A DNA stretch of 64,000 nucleotides, taken from Acanthornis magna (lineage: Eukaryota > Chordata > Aves > Passeriformes > Acanthizidae). Positions 1 to 15,000 of this stretch are shown in pieces. The stretch spans positions 10,429,501 through 10,493,500 of the forward strand of contig JAWUZG010000084.1 of assembly GCA_036785705.1 (NCBI GenBank). Reading direction: 5' to 3'. Under the pieces are notes generated by a model, which saw only the letters and a program-made list of their open reading frames with translations, was not told the origin of the DNA and did not search any database. The translations under genes and the position numbers were made by a program. Position 1 is the first letter of the stretch, and each line of letters starts with the position of its first letter.

Positions 1-3000
1 AAACATATATATATATAAAATATTTCTACACACACACTTCTTTCTGCAGTAGCTGTTTTGAGAGTGGAAGCTGGGAAGTAAGACTCTTGGTATGGCCAGG
101 CACTGGGTGTCCTTCCAGTTAGAGCCGTGAATGCCTGGAGCTCTCCACCCCAGCCTGGCATGTGCCACTGGCTGGGAGTTGTGTGCTGGAAGACATTATC
201 AGACAGGAACTTTTTGATTCATTTGTGTGCACATTAAAAAAAAAAAAAAAAAAGGCAGTTTTGGCTCCCGTCATATCACTGAGATCTTTCATTGTCTTGA
301 TCTTTTTTTTTTAGAAGTCTTGAGGCTGAGTGGTGATTGAAAAAGCTGTGCCGCAGGGTGGAGGCTTTCCTCTGCCTCTGCCTGATCTCCTGTGCCAAGT
401 GGCTGCTGCTGCACCCGCTCAGGACTGGGAAGTGGGGCTGGGAAGAGGGTCCAGCCAGCATGGCCAGGTGTCAGAGCAGCAGGTGGGAAACGCAGTTCAC
501 AGAAGCTGTTCTATGGGACCAGTGCAAAACTTAGTTCAACCTCGGCAACTAGCCTCTCTTTTATATTTAATTATTTCCTTTTTATTATCGGCAGGGCGAC
601 TAAATTTGCAGATCAATCATAAAGATGCATGAGATGGGCATGCTTGGGTAAATGGGGCAGCACTTCCAGCTGACTGCAAGTTGTGTCCAAAGCATAGAGC
701 TGGAAACATCCAGTCCCTTGAGTAACCACTAACGGGCATCCCTGCTGGGACTCAATTGGGTATAAAGCTTCATGAAAGCTGTGTGGGTATTGAAAGAGTA
801 GTTTGTGTATGAATGGCCACTTTCTAGGTAAGAAACTGTGCCTGCAACACAGTATTTTTTATCTCCAGTAAAGATACCATAATAAAAGGAGCTGTTTGGG
901 CCTAATTCAGAAGGCTGGAATGCTGCAATTACAGCATGTATTAGAGCACAGATTCCCAAAATACCCTAGGCAGGAGAATCTTGCTTTGCTGTGCATACAT
1001 GGTGTGAGTCAGAGTATTGCATTATGATTTCACTGCTGCCACTTCATACTGTTGTCCTGCTTAGAATTAGATGACTTTTGGGTCTAAGTTCCTACTATTT
1101 TTGCCTATCAACAAAGCTGGGATTAGATGTTTCAGATCCCTCCTTCCCTAGGCTTTTAATTTTTGTGGATGTGTTTTAGATGTCTCTATACTGGCTTGTT
1201 GAGGAGATTTAGTCCCACCCTGAGCAGGAGAAAATAATGTGTATCATTCTTACCATTGTGCTCTAACTGCATTTGAATAAGGGGTATGTACTCAGTGGAC
1301 TCTAAGAGAGGAATTTAATGCTGTTCCCCAAATTACTGCTATTTAGAGGGATTATGCAGAAACCTAAACAGAAAGGAAAAAGAATAATTTATGTCATTAG
1401 TACTCTGCTGCCGCCCCACCCTGGCGTGCAAACAAATGCCTTTCCCCTGTGCTTCTTTTTAATGTTTATTTATTGTTTTTACAGAATTTTCTGGTCCCAG
1501 AGCTGTTGGCTTCTAGGTGCTAATAAAATGTGAATGTGTCCCGGACTCACCCTCACTGAAGTGCACACAGTTTTGCAGTGGCCGGATTTTCTTTTAGTAC
1601 AACATTAAAAAAAAAATCTACATCTTTATTTCTGCATTTGGTGGCATAGATATGGGAAAATAATTCCCCCCCCAAAAAAACATTTTCAAAGGGAAAAATT
1701 GTGGCAATTCAACTAGGTAGTGGGGATGGGGGTGGAGGCTGGGAACAGGGGGAACTCTTAGAGCAACACAAACCCACAATTTGGGTAGTTTAGGGTAATT
1801 TGACTCTTAAGTCTGACCTCGTGTTAGAGTGGTTTACCTTTGGCTTCTTTTTTGCCTGTGTGGTTTGTATTTAAGCCCAAGAGCCCCAGGGGAAGGAGTT
1901 GAGGGAAAGAGAGCAGGAGAAAAGGGACAGCCCATGCTTTTCCCAGTGGCACATCCCTGTATGTGTTTTGTTGAAGCTTTTTTTCTTCGTTAGGGCTTGA
2001 CCTCGGCTCTCCCTCGAGCAGGAATGTGTTCCAGGTCTGAGCCCGGCTGGCGGCTCTTGGAGCAGGAGCTGTTGCCTCATTCCCACTTCGCCCTTCCCTC
2101 TGTGGCCAGGGGGAGATTCCAACCTGGATATGCTGTGTGCCAGCTGAGTGCTGTAACCATTTGGCTACTGGGAACCACTTTCACCGTATTGTGGCTGAAT
2201 GTGGCCCTTTGTTGCCTTGGCTTTTGTTCCCTGTGCTCAGCATCTGAAGGTTTTTGTCAGGATCGAAATAGTTTGTTTCGATCTCCCGCCTTGGTTTCAA
2301 TGCGAGTCAGAGGGGGTTGTCCTCGAGTGAACCCTTCTGTAAATTCAGCCCAAATTCATGAATAGTTTAGTCTTTCCTGAAACTGTGTTTCTTGATGAAT
2401 AAATGATTGAGCAAGGGAAAAAAAAAAAAAAAAAAAAGCCCTTTCCATCCAGAAGCAACAATATTAAAATTTGCTAGGTCTGTTTCTTTATTGTTACGTA
2501 GTCTTAGGGCTGTTGTGAGCAGTGTGGATCCAGTTCAGCCGATAAGCAAACCTGACTCCTGCAATCAGGGGAAGGCTTTTATTTTACTGGGGTTTCTTTT
2601 GGTTTTTTTTATAAGCCTATAACTTTAAAAAGAGAGCTTTGCAGCAAAAGCTCTGGTACTGCAGTAGAAGGAACCAGCTCATATGGTAAGACAAACAAGG
2701 TGTCTAAGAGGCAACATAAACTCAGTAATAAGAGAGGAAACTATGGTGCGTTTTACACTCCTTATTTGAAGCTTTTCTGTATCTTGGGTGTCTGATCAGT
2801 GTTTGAAATACAGGAAGAAGCTCTGGTGCTTTACTGGGAAAGTTTTTTCTGCAGAAGATCAGCTCTGTTGGAATATGATGTTTTGGGTCTATTTTGGGTT
2901 GTGTAGCTATGCAGATACTGTTTCTGGGGTGACTGAGCCACCGTTTACACCCAGCTTTTTTGATGGCTGCTATAAATACACTCTGTGCTCTGTTGATAGA

Positions 3001-6000
3001 GTTGCAATAAAATTTATACTAATGAATTAATAAAAAACCTCAAGTGTTGCATATTATAGGGGATAAGAATTGATAGATACATGAAGTGTTCCTATGACAT
3101 GGGAGTGGCATGTGAAAGAACAATGTAAGAGCTTAAAATGTTACTGTGATAATATTTGGGAATGGGGGATTTTCTTGCAGTATATTTTGAAATGGGATAA
3201 GAGGGATATTAGGAAAATACCTTTCAGGATGCAATTCTAGGTCAATCAGGATAAAGAGTAGAAAGAAAAACATTCTGTCCCCTTCTTCAGTTTTTTCACT
3301 CTCCAGTCTCCAGTGTGGGTAGTTTGAATGTAGGGTATAAAGGATGTAATTCAGATGAGACAGTTTTGGTTAACCTGCAATATGAATGCTTTGAGTTAAA
3401 AATACCATAACTGCAGTTCATTTTCTTTCATTTAAATATGAAAGTTAAATTCTGGTTAGTCATGCTATCTAACATAGCCAATTGGCTATGAGAGAAATTG
3501 GCTAGGAAATACTCAGTGGTAGGTGTTGGATCAAAAAATTCACAGATGTTACCAGAGAATTTCCTGTTTAATTATTGTCTTTTACTGTAGTACTTGCTCC
3601 TTTCAGTGCAGGATTACCCCTGGACTGACCTCTCTCAATAAAAAGGTATTTTTTTTGATTTCTTCTGTGCTTGGGTTGTCTCTGCTGGTGCTGCATTCCT
3701 GGCACCAGAGTAGTAGTGTTTGAATGAATGAAAGTAGGTAACTTCATGTTCTTGCAGTCAATAATGAAACATGGTTGTTTGAAGTACATTCAGCGCAAAA
3801 TTTTGTTCTTTTTTTTTCTTTGGCAGCTACAAAGTCTACCTTTTTGCTTCTTCTAGAAGGCTTTAATCTTGAAATATCTCTATAAACATATCCCTGATTT
3901 TAGAGCTATGCCTGCTAAGACATTCTAGTTGGTTGAGGATTTTTTTTGTTGTTTTGTTCAGCGTGTTGCTTTGCTTTTTTTTTTAACCCATGATCTTGAG
4001 ACACGAGTGATGCTGTGTCTTCCCTCTTACGTGCCACAATGTTCCATATGATCAGAGCTCATCTCTTTGGCTGCCTGCATCTGAAACCCCCTGGGTGTCA
4101 CTGCAGGAGCACACACTTGCTGGTCTCTCCTCTGTTTTCAAACAAGAAGGAAACCCCTTATCCAAAGTTATCCAAACACTTTTCTGTTTGTTTGGCTTGC
4201 TTGTAAGGAATGTGCTTTGTTAAGTGTCTTTGGGAGGCAAAACAGGGACTGGGCTCTAAATCTTAAAGTTTCCGTTTAAAGGGGGCTCCTAACATAGACT
4301 TCACAATGTGCAGTTGCTGTTAGAGGCAGCATAGATGTAAAAGCCACTGTATCGCAGGGGAGAAAATGCTGTAACAGTCGATTTTAAAAGGTTCTGAATC
4401 ATGCAGACTGGATATATCACTAGCAAAGAAAAGAAGAAAATGTCTTATTAGAGATGTTCAGCCCTTAGGGGTTATCTAGACATCTGCCTTCTTGCCTTTT
4501 GGCATCTGGAGGCTCATATGTCCAAATACATGACAGAAAAAAAAGTCTGCGGGTACATTTTCATTTTCATAGTTGAAGTCAGGTGGTGGATCAGGCATCT
4601 TTCTAAACTAGGGCTTTGTGTGCACCAGTGTATTCAAGCTAATGAGTTTCTCAGTCCTTTGAAAAGTGTTTTAGCTTTGCGGGGGCAGTCTGGGTGCAGT
4701 GAACAGTGGTCTTTAGTCTGACTTGGCTTGGTGTTCCCTCAGTCTCATTTGTATGTGTCTTCTTAGCCCAGTCCTCCCTCTTGATGAAACTCTTCCTGGT
4801 TAGTGTCTGCAACATTCCCTCACTGCTGCTGAAGCACAGGGTGGAGGTGCTGTCATGCAGGGCAGGGATCAAACCCTCAGGAGTGTGGATCAAACTCCAC
4901 TGTCGCCTCTCGCCGATAAGGCAAATTGTTCCAAAGTGCTTTTTCTTGTTAGTTTGTTTTCTGCAGTTGAACTGTAAGGAGGAATAAAGCAGTATCTCCT
5001 AGAGATGGGAGAGGCTGCCATAGCCTGTGAAGGATGCACTACTTTGTTCTGGTATGTAATCATTCTTATCAATGTTTTACATTCTATATTCAAACCTGTT
5101 CTTCAGGTAGTCACGTTTCTGTCAGGATTATATAACTGTGACATTTTGACTACCTCTGTCAGCGACAGGAGAGGTGCAAAGGAATCCAGCTTGTGAATCA
5201 CTCTCAGTTTAACCCTTGCTGGAAGGTGGGGAAAGAGCCTGAGGCCACTTGAGGAACAGTTCAGGGAAGGTAATGTGGAAGGCTGCAAAACCACATCAAT
5301 TAAAAGGTACAAAGATAAGGAGGTTTTAGCAGCTGGAATGCAATTAACTTCCTCTTCACTCTTATCGTTCTCCCCTACCTGCACGTTTCGTGCAGGTAAA
5401 CAGCCAGGTGGTGGGTAGCAAAGGTCAGTTATTTATGTCATCTGATATGAGGCTTTGACTTGTGACTCAGCACCCTCAGTTCTCATGTAATTTTTATTGT
5501 GCTGAGTTCACAGATATACCAAGATCCCACCAGCATGGTGGCACAAAGCACTTAAGGTTTGTGATTTTTATCTCCACTTTCCAGGCTTTGCTGCTGGCAA
5601 GCAGCAGTTTATAGGTAGTTACAAATATGTGTTATCCCACTAATCTGAGGGAAATCTGGCTATTACACGAGCAAAGACAATAAAGGACTAGCCTTCTGTG
5701 ACGTGCATGTACAACATAATGCAGGGCTTGGAGGACTTAGTTTCATCTTTCTCTCAGAGGTGGTTTAATGTGGGTTTAGTATTTGAGTGGGAAGGTAAAG
5801 CTTTGCCCCATGTGTGCATGGTGAAAATGCATCACAGTGAACTGAAGGGTTTCCCCTCTAACCTTCCCTGAGGCTCTTGCTCCAAACATAGACACATTTA
5901 CGTGGGTTTTTTTATTTAGAGCTTTGGTACTTGTCAGCCTTAAACACACAGATTAAAAACTTCAGAAGCATATTTTTAGCAGATAATTCAGAGTTCTGTC

Positions 6001-9000
6001 GACTAGGTGTGTTTTAATGCAATACTTGAGCATTTTTTTTATAACCTTTCCTGTTTGTGAGCTTTTTGCTTGTTTTGTCATTTTTTTGGAGGAGGGGGCA
6101 TTGGTTTGGGGGTTCTTTTGTTTTTTGGGGGTTTTTTGCAAATAAATGATAGCAGTGAGTGTGCTTTAGCTAGCTGGTTTTGGCTATGTCCTTGTTTCCT
6201 CCCTGAATGTGTTTGAGCTGTTATGCTTTAGCTATTGCAGAGTATAAAAAATTAAACACTAAACATCAGGCCAGAAAGAAATGTGTCTGTTTGAAAATCA
6301 TGTTGTTCTTGTCCTTCAGGGTTTCCCAGGCATTTTGCATTGGTGCAGGGAACTTGTTTCTGTAGTTCAGCTCAAGGTTAGAAACCGTCTAGATAGCAGG
6401 TGATATTTTTTCAGTTTCTGTGTTTGTGGTCTTTTGAGGGCAGAGGAGCAAAAGACAGCATGTCTACTGTTTCAAAGATATTGAACATATAATTTGAGTG
6501 AAATAAAAACAAATCTACTCTTGTGACTTTCAATTTGAGTCAAAGAAAAATTAATTGAAGCAAGTGTTAATGTGTTGTTGAAGAGCAGCAAAAATGAAGA
6601 GGAAGGATGAGGAGTCTGGGACTATGATAGCAGTACCTGCTTCTCATCTTTTACCCTGCCATTTTGTACGGACATATTAGGAGAGGCTAAAATACACTGA
6701 GGATACCTCAGGGATATTGTTCCATTTGAATTTCAAACTGTCCCAAGTATGCTTTAAAAATAATTAGACTAAAGGGATTAATAGCATAGGTAGGAAAAAG
6801 AGAAATACTAATGAAGCCCTCTCTTACCCCACATTTCTTCTGCAGAGTTAGTACCTGACCAGTATTAGTACTTGTTAATGTCTCACTTTTCTTTTGTCTT
6901 GGCCATAGTTGAGGCAATAGGTGCTACTACAGACTTTACCAAAGGGAGAACCTGCCAAAGTGCTTGGAGGATGGTGCTGCATTTGCTGCTGCCCCTTTCT
7001 GCTTTTCTGTTAGGGTAACACTCAGATGCTGTGGAGGCCTGTGTGACACAATTATTTTTAATAGTGCACCTGTGCTTCTAATAAAACTTCAAAGTGCATT
7101 TAATGTATTTTGTCAAGGCAGTCTGTGAAACAGAAAGCTGCCTGTATAAAATATATATGAATGTGTTTTCAGAAAACATACTTGTATAGAGATTTTAAAA
7201 TCTTGTGTGTTTAAAATTTGCAAGAACTATCATCAAGTGAAAGGGGAATTTCTCATTGAAATAGCTGTGCATCATTAAACTCACCAGTAGTGGAACCTCA
7301 TTTAGTGGTGATACAACAAGTTTGGGTAAATGTAATGAATTTTGTCTTTGATCTTGTTTGTCTTTCACTTAATTGCAATTTTTAAAAGGGTGTTTTACAG
7401 TAGTCTTTTATAAAAACTTTGGACTTGTCTGCCAAGGCTGTGCAATATAAAGAGGTATGTTTTTGTGTTCTGGGTTGTACTGTAGGTAGAAGAAAATCTG
7501 TAAGTGTATGGAGATAGCAGAAGCTATGGGAAGCCACATCAGTGGTACTATTGCTCTAAGCAAAGGATGATCAAAATGTTGCGGGAACTTGACTCTTAGT
7601 TTTGAAAGCTTTCTATATTTGGTTTGTTTTCTTTTTTGAAGTGATATACAAGGCTAAGCAAATACAGCACAGTGATATAATGTGCAATTTACTTGAAATC
7701 AGCATGTTTCAAGACTGATAATAAATAACACAATCTTCCTCTTAAAATAAGATTTTGAAATTAACTACTAGCTGTTTGATCTGTATCAGAGCTATACCAA
7801 ATATACAGATCAACAGGAATTCCTTCATGTGTCTTGGAAGGAGACAGAAGCCATGGGTATTATTTTCCTAGAACAAAAAGTTTGCAGCTGGTCAGGCTGC
7901 AGTGTCGGTTTGATCTCTGGTTGTGACCCTTCACCATCCAGCCTTTTTCCACCATAGCCAGTCCTCCCAGATGGCCATGAATTTGACCTTTGATAGACAT
8001 GTCTGTTGGCTGGTAAATGAGAGAGAGCCCATGTTGTTGTCGGTGAATAACTTCTCATGCAGCCTCAATGTATTCATAGAGGCGAGTCTGGCGATGGGGT
8101 GATGGCAGAGCCAATTCTCATTCCTGCTTCTATTCAGCTTCTGTTCAAAGAGAAGGAATAGAGAGACTCTACCAGAGCCCCAGATGAACTTAGTGGAGCT
8201 GTACAATGACATCTTTTGTTCCCTCCCAGGAGTACTACTACATGTTTTGAGCGCTTGCAGTCCATTTGTCTTTTGCTACAGTTTAAATTCATTAAAGGAT
8301 TAAATGGGCTGACAGTTGCAGGCAAACCCCAAGGGTATCCCTGCAGAGCCCCATGGTGCTGTGTGTGAAAACAGCATATGGGAAAACATTGTTTAATCAA
8401 ATTGTTTGTGTTTGTGATAATCTGATCCTTGTAGATCAGCCAGATCTCTGGTTTATTTTGGAGCTGGGAAAGGTTTAAAATCACATTTTTGCTATAAGGC
8501 AATTTGGATTTGTTTCGACGAAGTCAGGCTACTTTGCTTTTAAGTCCATTCAAAAAATGTAGATTCATTTCAAACCAGTGCAGGTGAAGATGTGATATGT
8601 TGTAAATAAGCGCTGTGAAGAAAGTCTAAGGTCCAGCCAGTAATTTATTGCATGAAATTACTTTCCATGTGACAGATTTATGATGCTTGAAGATGCACTG
8701 AGCCTGCCCAAGCCAGCTTGGTGTGGTGTCATTATCTCCCACAATCTGCATCTGAGGCAGTGCTGACATCTGCATCCCCATTTTACACTTTTAAATGTGG
8801 TCATCCTTAGCCTTGTGCTTTCCAGAATGTCAGCTTTTATGGGAATTCAGGCCTATTTCCCTGCTGTTAGTCACTTGGGCTGAAGTTAGATGGTTTTACT
8901 GGGGCCTCTAGTGGTCTCAAACTGCATTACTCTTCCAAAGCTGCTGTTTGGGGTTGGGGAGGAAGGATTGCTCTCTTCCCTCCCTTTGGATGGATTTACC

Positions 9001-11937
9001 CAGCTACAGGGCAAGGGCAGTGCCATACAGAAAATTTATTTGGATTCTAGTGGAGCATTTCACACGGAGTTAGAACTGGATGTGCTGAAGGAGCATAAAT
9101 GAATGGTAATAAACAGTAACAGAGCGTGAAGGAGGAGATGAAGGTTAGCCACAGAAATCTGTGTTGGGCAGTGGTCACAGGCTGGTTTCTCCCAGCTGCA
9201 CAACTCTCATATTTTGAGAGTGGGAAGTTTTCAGGGCTCTGTTAAGGACAAAAAGATAAAGTGTACTAGGAAAAGTGTAGAATTAAGGCAGGAAAGAGCA
9301 AAGCATTCATGTACCAGCATCAAGGCTGCCACAAAAGAAAAAAAAAAGGATTGTCTGTGTAACAAGACAGTTTTGAGCTCTGCGTGAACAAGCTCGAAGA
9401 CTTTCACAGACCGTGGTTCTGCCACCAGACAGGGTGTCATAGATCAAAAATCTGGTCCTTTTTGTCAGTATAAATAATCTTACTTGATGTTGTCTTTGAG
9501 CTTTAGTGTAAGTTTTAAAATCCCTTTACAACTAGTTTTACTTGGAAAACTCTCAAACCAAATCCAGTTCAATGTTATTTTCCTTGTAAAGTATTTTTAA
9601 CACTTCCCTCAGCAAAGACTGTGCAGAGTCCAAAGTGTCTGGCACAGGAAAGTGAAATCTACTTGTGATAAGAGAAGCTTGAGAGTCCTGACTGCACTCA
9701 GTGAAGCAGATCTGAAACAGGGCTCTGTCAGGAAATGCTGCTCCTTTTCGTGGCTGTGCTGCAAAGGCCAGGCAGCTGCTGGCTCTGGTGAGCGTTTTCC
9801 ATGGTGCCTGGGTGGCCAACCCTGCTGACTTGGCGACAGTGAGCATAGTGTCATTGCCACCCGGGTATTTTTTTTCTCTCTCCTTTTTTTCATTGTATCC
9901 TTCTTCTTCCAGGGTGTGCCGGAGTAATGACTCAGAGTGAAAAAAATAGTGCTCTTGAGCTGCACGCAGGAATGTGGCTTGTTCACATAAAATAAGGTTG
10001 ATGCTTCCTCAGTTTTGAAAAAAAAAAAAAAGACTGGCAGTGTTAGCTGGAAGTTCCTCTTAGAAGAGGAGGTTTTTTCAATTCAGGCATTGCTCTTGCA
10101 CATGCAGCTGCAGTTCCACCCATGTCAGTAAGTGTCGTGCTTTAAACCCCAGCCAGCAACCAAGTACTACATCCGAAACATAGCCCCACACCAGCCACTG
10201 TGGAGAAAGTCAACTGTGCCCCAGATGAAACTAGCACAATATGACATGGAAATGGAGTAGGATAACACTTCGGGGTTTAGTAAGTAGTTTTAAGTATTAC
10301 TCCTTGCCACTGTCAAATAAGCACACTGTTCTCTTTATAAACTCCTTCAGCAGGATTGTCTCTGAAAACACATTACATGTATGACTTACTGGGTGATGTG
10401 AATTATTTAAGCTCGTTGAAGCTTTTCAGCCTTTCTTTGGGCTGAAGTTCTGCTGTTTCCTCAGTTGGAGGGGTGATCTTTACTAAACTATGAGGTGCTC
10501 TGCAGCACTTAATGCCTGCAATTAATCAGGACCTGGAGGTTTGGGTGAAACAGAACAGCTACGGGGCTGCGTGGAAACATTTGAAACTAAAGTTTGATCT
10601 GGAAGCCATTGAAATTAAGTCTGATGGTATTCTCTGGGGTCAGTGGTGAGAGAGCTGTCAGTTGCGATGCAGTCATGTTTGGGTTTTGGTGTCTGTGTTT
10701 TTCTCTTTATTTTGGATATGTTGCCCAGAAAACTCCTTGCTCCTAGGTTAGCCATCTGAAAAGCAGATACAGGTAAAACTTGGAGAAGAATCATGAGAGG
10801 AAGAAAGAACTTGATCCAGTATGTGCCATCACAAATTTTTATTTGGTGTCTCATCTTGGTTTTCTTACAAGGCTTTGTCTTCCACAGCATTTTTAGTTCA
10901 TTGGAGGTGCTGCACAAACCAGAATGTCCTCATATGTTTTCATAAAAACCAGTGGAAAAAAAATTATATTTGGTCTCTCTTTGCAGAAAGGCTTGCTTCA
11001 GGGAAGTCAGAATTTAGAAATGGCAGGGGCAAAATATAAATACATGCAAAATGGAAATAGTCTTTCCTCTTTCACATAACTGCATAACAGCTCAAAATAG
11101 CCTGTGCACGGTTGTGTATGGCTGATTCAGGGTTCTGCATAGCTTCCTAATACAACAGGGTAGCCTAGGAGGGTCCAGCCCCACCCAGTTCATGACAAAC
11201 ACCAGCTCATGTTTCTTTCTTCCAAGTTCTGCGTCTCCATCTGGTCCTGTGCAGGCTCATTAGCAGAGCTGCTCATTTAGGGTTAAAAGAAGAGGAGACT
11301 CCAAACATCTCCAAAAAGCTTAGTGCACTGTTTCTGAAATTAGAGCTTTTTTACTCCAGGGAAAACACACTTTATAGCAAGCATTCTGTGAAATGGTGTT
11401 TTGTGTATGGGCTGTGAGTTACCTGCATTAGATACCAGAGGGAAAACAGGTGGAACTGACAAATTGCCACAGCATATTTTCCATTTTTCACTGGAAGTGA
11501 ATGTATCATATTATTGAGATCATCTGGAATTAATTTGAATGAAAAAACAAAAAACTGTTGCAGACTACAGTTAAAGTGAATTTAGCAGAGTAAATACACA
11601 CTAGAAAGGGGAAAAAAAGACAATCAACCCCAAATTCTAACACTGAATCCAGAAAGTAATCAATCTTCAATGAAACTATAGAATATAAATAAATCTTAGC
11701 TTTTGACTTAGCCTTCTGTTGATTATTTCCTCCTTCAAGTAGTAAGGACCTGATACAGGGTGGCTGAGTGTCCACAAATGCCACTGGAATTGGTAACTGA
11801 ACTGTTATCTTAGCAGCCCTTCAGCACACAGGCTTTATCCACATTGTCGTTTTTCTTGTTGGACAATAAGCACAGAGGAAAACACCTGCTTTTCTTGGCT
11901 TGGCATATCTTTGTGTAAAATAAAGGCTGTCTGGAAA

Positions 11938-12060
11938 TGTTCAAGAGGTGTCTGGATGTGGCATTTGGGGTTATAGTTTAGGTGTGATTATGGTGGTGCT
12001 GTCTGGACAGTTGTACTGGGTGATCTTGAAGGTCTCTTCCAACCTTGATGGTTCTGTGTT
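11938..12060 (+). mobile_element. CR1 retroposon, 3'-end fragment
   Basis: The segment reads like the terminal part of a CR1 LINE: a 'gtgtctggatgtggc' block, then a 'tgggtgatcttgaaggtc' block, then 'ttccaacc' and a 'gatggttctgtg' tail. Only the 3' end is present, as is usual for 5'-truncated CR1 copies. It lies in the probable first intron of PTPRJ. Confidence 0.75.
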
Positions 12061-15000
12061 TTGTAATAGTGTAATGATTTGCACTTGAAGTTTTCTGCTT
12101 AAATGCAGAGAAATGCTTTGCACTTGAAGATTTATGACGTTTTATAAAGATATTAGAAAATAAGGCAATATGTTACCCAAGTATATTTTAGCTCATTTTC
12201 CAGTATGATATTTTTTCCACCCCCAAGCCCAGACATTGTCCAGATAAGGCATGCTACTTGAACTAGGTTCATACAGGTTTAAACACATAGTTTTATGCCC
12301 CAATTCAGGTAATCTGATTCTTCTTGCCCTGTGCTGTAAGCCTACAAACTTCATTAATTTGGAAATGATTGAGATGAAACAGCCCTGAGATGAGTTTCAA
12401 GAGACAGAAACATTACATCTTTCTAAAACTCACCTTTATCTTCCTGCAGGACAACAATCTCCTGCAGAAAAGTGTCACTCCCTGCTGATTTAGACTTTGC
12501 ACTCCCAAGGAAGTAGAAAGATGTTCCCAGGTGGAATAGCAGTCAATGCCTTAAAAATCCTAGCAAATCAGCAAGTGTTGGAAAGCTGTATCTGTCTGTG
12601 GATGATATTGACCTGGGTGATCCCATTTCCATTACTATGGGGCTTCCCAATGGCATGCCAGAGTTGGATTTTCACTTACTTTGTGTGACTGTAAATAAAA
12701 GCTTTCTATGGGAATGCTTCCTGAGTAAGTCTATGCTAAGTACAAATCTCAGAGGTGACAGAGGGGTCTGTAAGTGGCCAAGTTACTGTGTCTTTGCTGG
12801 ATAATCTTTGTTGGCTGAGTGATGGGGACTGACAGCATCAGCAAAGCCAAGCCTGGAGTCTTAAAACTATCATGATGGTGCTGTGTGATGGCTTGTCCTG
12901 AAACCCATAGTTATCCATGTGGGACAGGTAATGGTAGGTGGACATAGAGGGGCAAAAAAAGGATATGAGGTCAGGGTTACTGCCTGGTGTGGGGCAGTGA
13001 TCTTAATTATGCTGCTACTTTGGTGAAAGGGTGTTAAGAAGCAATTTGGAGACCTCTGTGATAGCTTGGTGGTATTTTTGTGGAGCTCCTCCAAACCTGA
13101 GAGGATGGTTGGGTGGAGAAGGTAAGATCTGAAGATACACACTTGAAAGATCATTGTCTTTGAGGGGGGTGTGATTAATTCCCTGGCTTTTTGCAGCTGA
13201 GTGACAAGGCACACACTGGTGAGCCCACCAGAAACAGTAAGCAGCAACCTCAAGAGGTGTTCTTGGAAAGGATTTGTGGTTAAGGGTTTTTTTTTGGCTA
13301 GGATTTTTTTTGTTTGCTCACTCTGACTGTTTAACCAGCTTTTGACCTTATGTTTACATGAACTGAACCACACTGTTTGTTTTGAAAACTGGAGCAGGTA
13401 GGTCAGCTACTGTCCATAAGGGTTTTCCCCAGAGCAAGAACCCTGATTTCATTAGAGAGCACAGTTTTGCAGTAGGGCCAAGCTGGGCTGACGTTTTGCA
13501 GCAGAAGGGAGGCACAACTGTCTTCCCTGTGGCTCCCCCAGTGCATGTGTACAGCTGGCATGTTTTAAATCCCGCTCCTGAAAATATCTTACTCTGAGTT
13601 ATCAGATATCAGTGGGATTTGGGCTTCTCGGTCACTCACTATTTTTGAAGTTTTCCTGCAGTATGTCTTAATTAAGATTAAGATTACTTGTGAGACTAAT
13701 ACTAACTGCTCAGGTAACCCAGTGTGTGTGCCTGAGGAGGATGGAGCTGAATTCTGCATGTATCACACACCACCAGCTCCTGGTCAGTAATGAACTGCTC
13801 ACCTAAGGAGCACAGGACAGACCTTGTGTGAGTGCAGAGGAATTCCTCAGCTCCTCTGGAACGTGCAGCCTTTGATCAGGTCCTAAGCATGGCTGTGTGA
13901 CACATGAAAAAATTAATTTGCTGTAGCCGATGGCAGTGATGGGTTTGTATATACATTTCTCTCCTGTTTTTCGGTTGAAATGGTCAGTATTTGGCATTTT
14001 GCTGTCTTTTTTTGGTTAGGGATGTTCCACCCCAACCCAAAGTTCCACAGAAGTTAAAAAATTACCTGTATATATAGGGATTTGTGTCACTGAAAAAGAA
14101 AAGTGGACATGGCAGGGCTCATGATATATTAAATGCAAACACAAGGAGAATTAGATGTTCAGTGCAAGTATCCTCTGAAATCATGGACAAATGTTTTGTG
14201 TAAATTCTCACGAAGTAATAGCATCAGGTTGGAGAATGGTTTGGTTCATGGCTGATGTTGAAAAATACAGCATGGAACGACTGAGTCAGTCAATGCTGAT
14301 GCTTGGGAATAGGATCATTTGTTTTGTGTGGTTTTGGATTTCAGAAGGAGGCCTGTGTACTGCCAATAGGATGTGATTTTTTTGAATTTGATTTGCACAT
14401 GGGGTTCTGGAGAGTCAGAAGGGTATTGTGAGGGAGTATTGCCAGAGTGTGGTAAGCAAGTAGAATGATGGGATGCAGTTCATTAAGTATGTGACAGGAA
14501 TTTTAGTGTAACTTTCCTTTTTGAGGTTGTTTGAGCATCCTTAACAAAACTCCCGTGTGACAGTACAACAAAATTTCTAGCAGCATGGTCATTATTTGCC
14601 ATTAGATCAGATGCCCATAAAACAGGAATCAATGCATACCTTGTTTGAGCTGGCAGGGAAGAAATGGGATGGTAAAAAGGAGAGGTTCAGGGTACTTGAT
14701 AGTGGCATACTTATTTCACAGTCAAGTAGTATCTGTTATTCCTGTTGCTCAGGAAGGATGCTGTGCCCCTAAACTCAAAATTTGTGGAGAAGGAGATGAG
14801 AAAGTTTATTTTCAGGCAGTTTTACAGAAAATTACTGAAGGATGATGGGTTGTGAATGATGTCAGGCTCTTGATTCTTTGTCTGTAAGGCTGCAGAAATT
14901 GCTGTAGCTTAGTCCTGTGGCATTTCTTGTTGGTTTTGTTCTTTTCGTGGGTTCCCTTTCTCAATAAACATAGCATCCTTTTTGCTTTGCTTGTAGATTG

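Noticed and set aside
12870..13373. 167-codon open frame on the - strand in the upstream intron
   Set aside because: No known motif, no recognisable promoter or splice sites, biased composition. Treated as chance.
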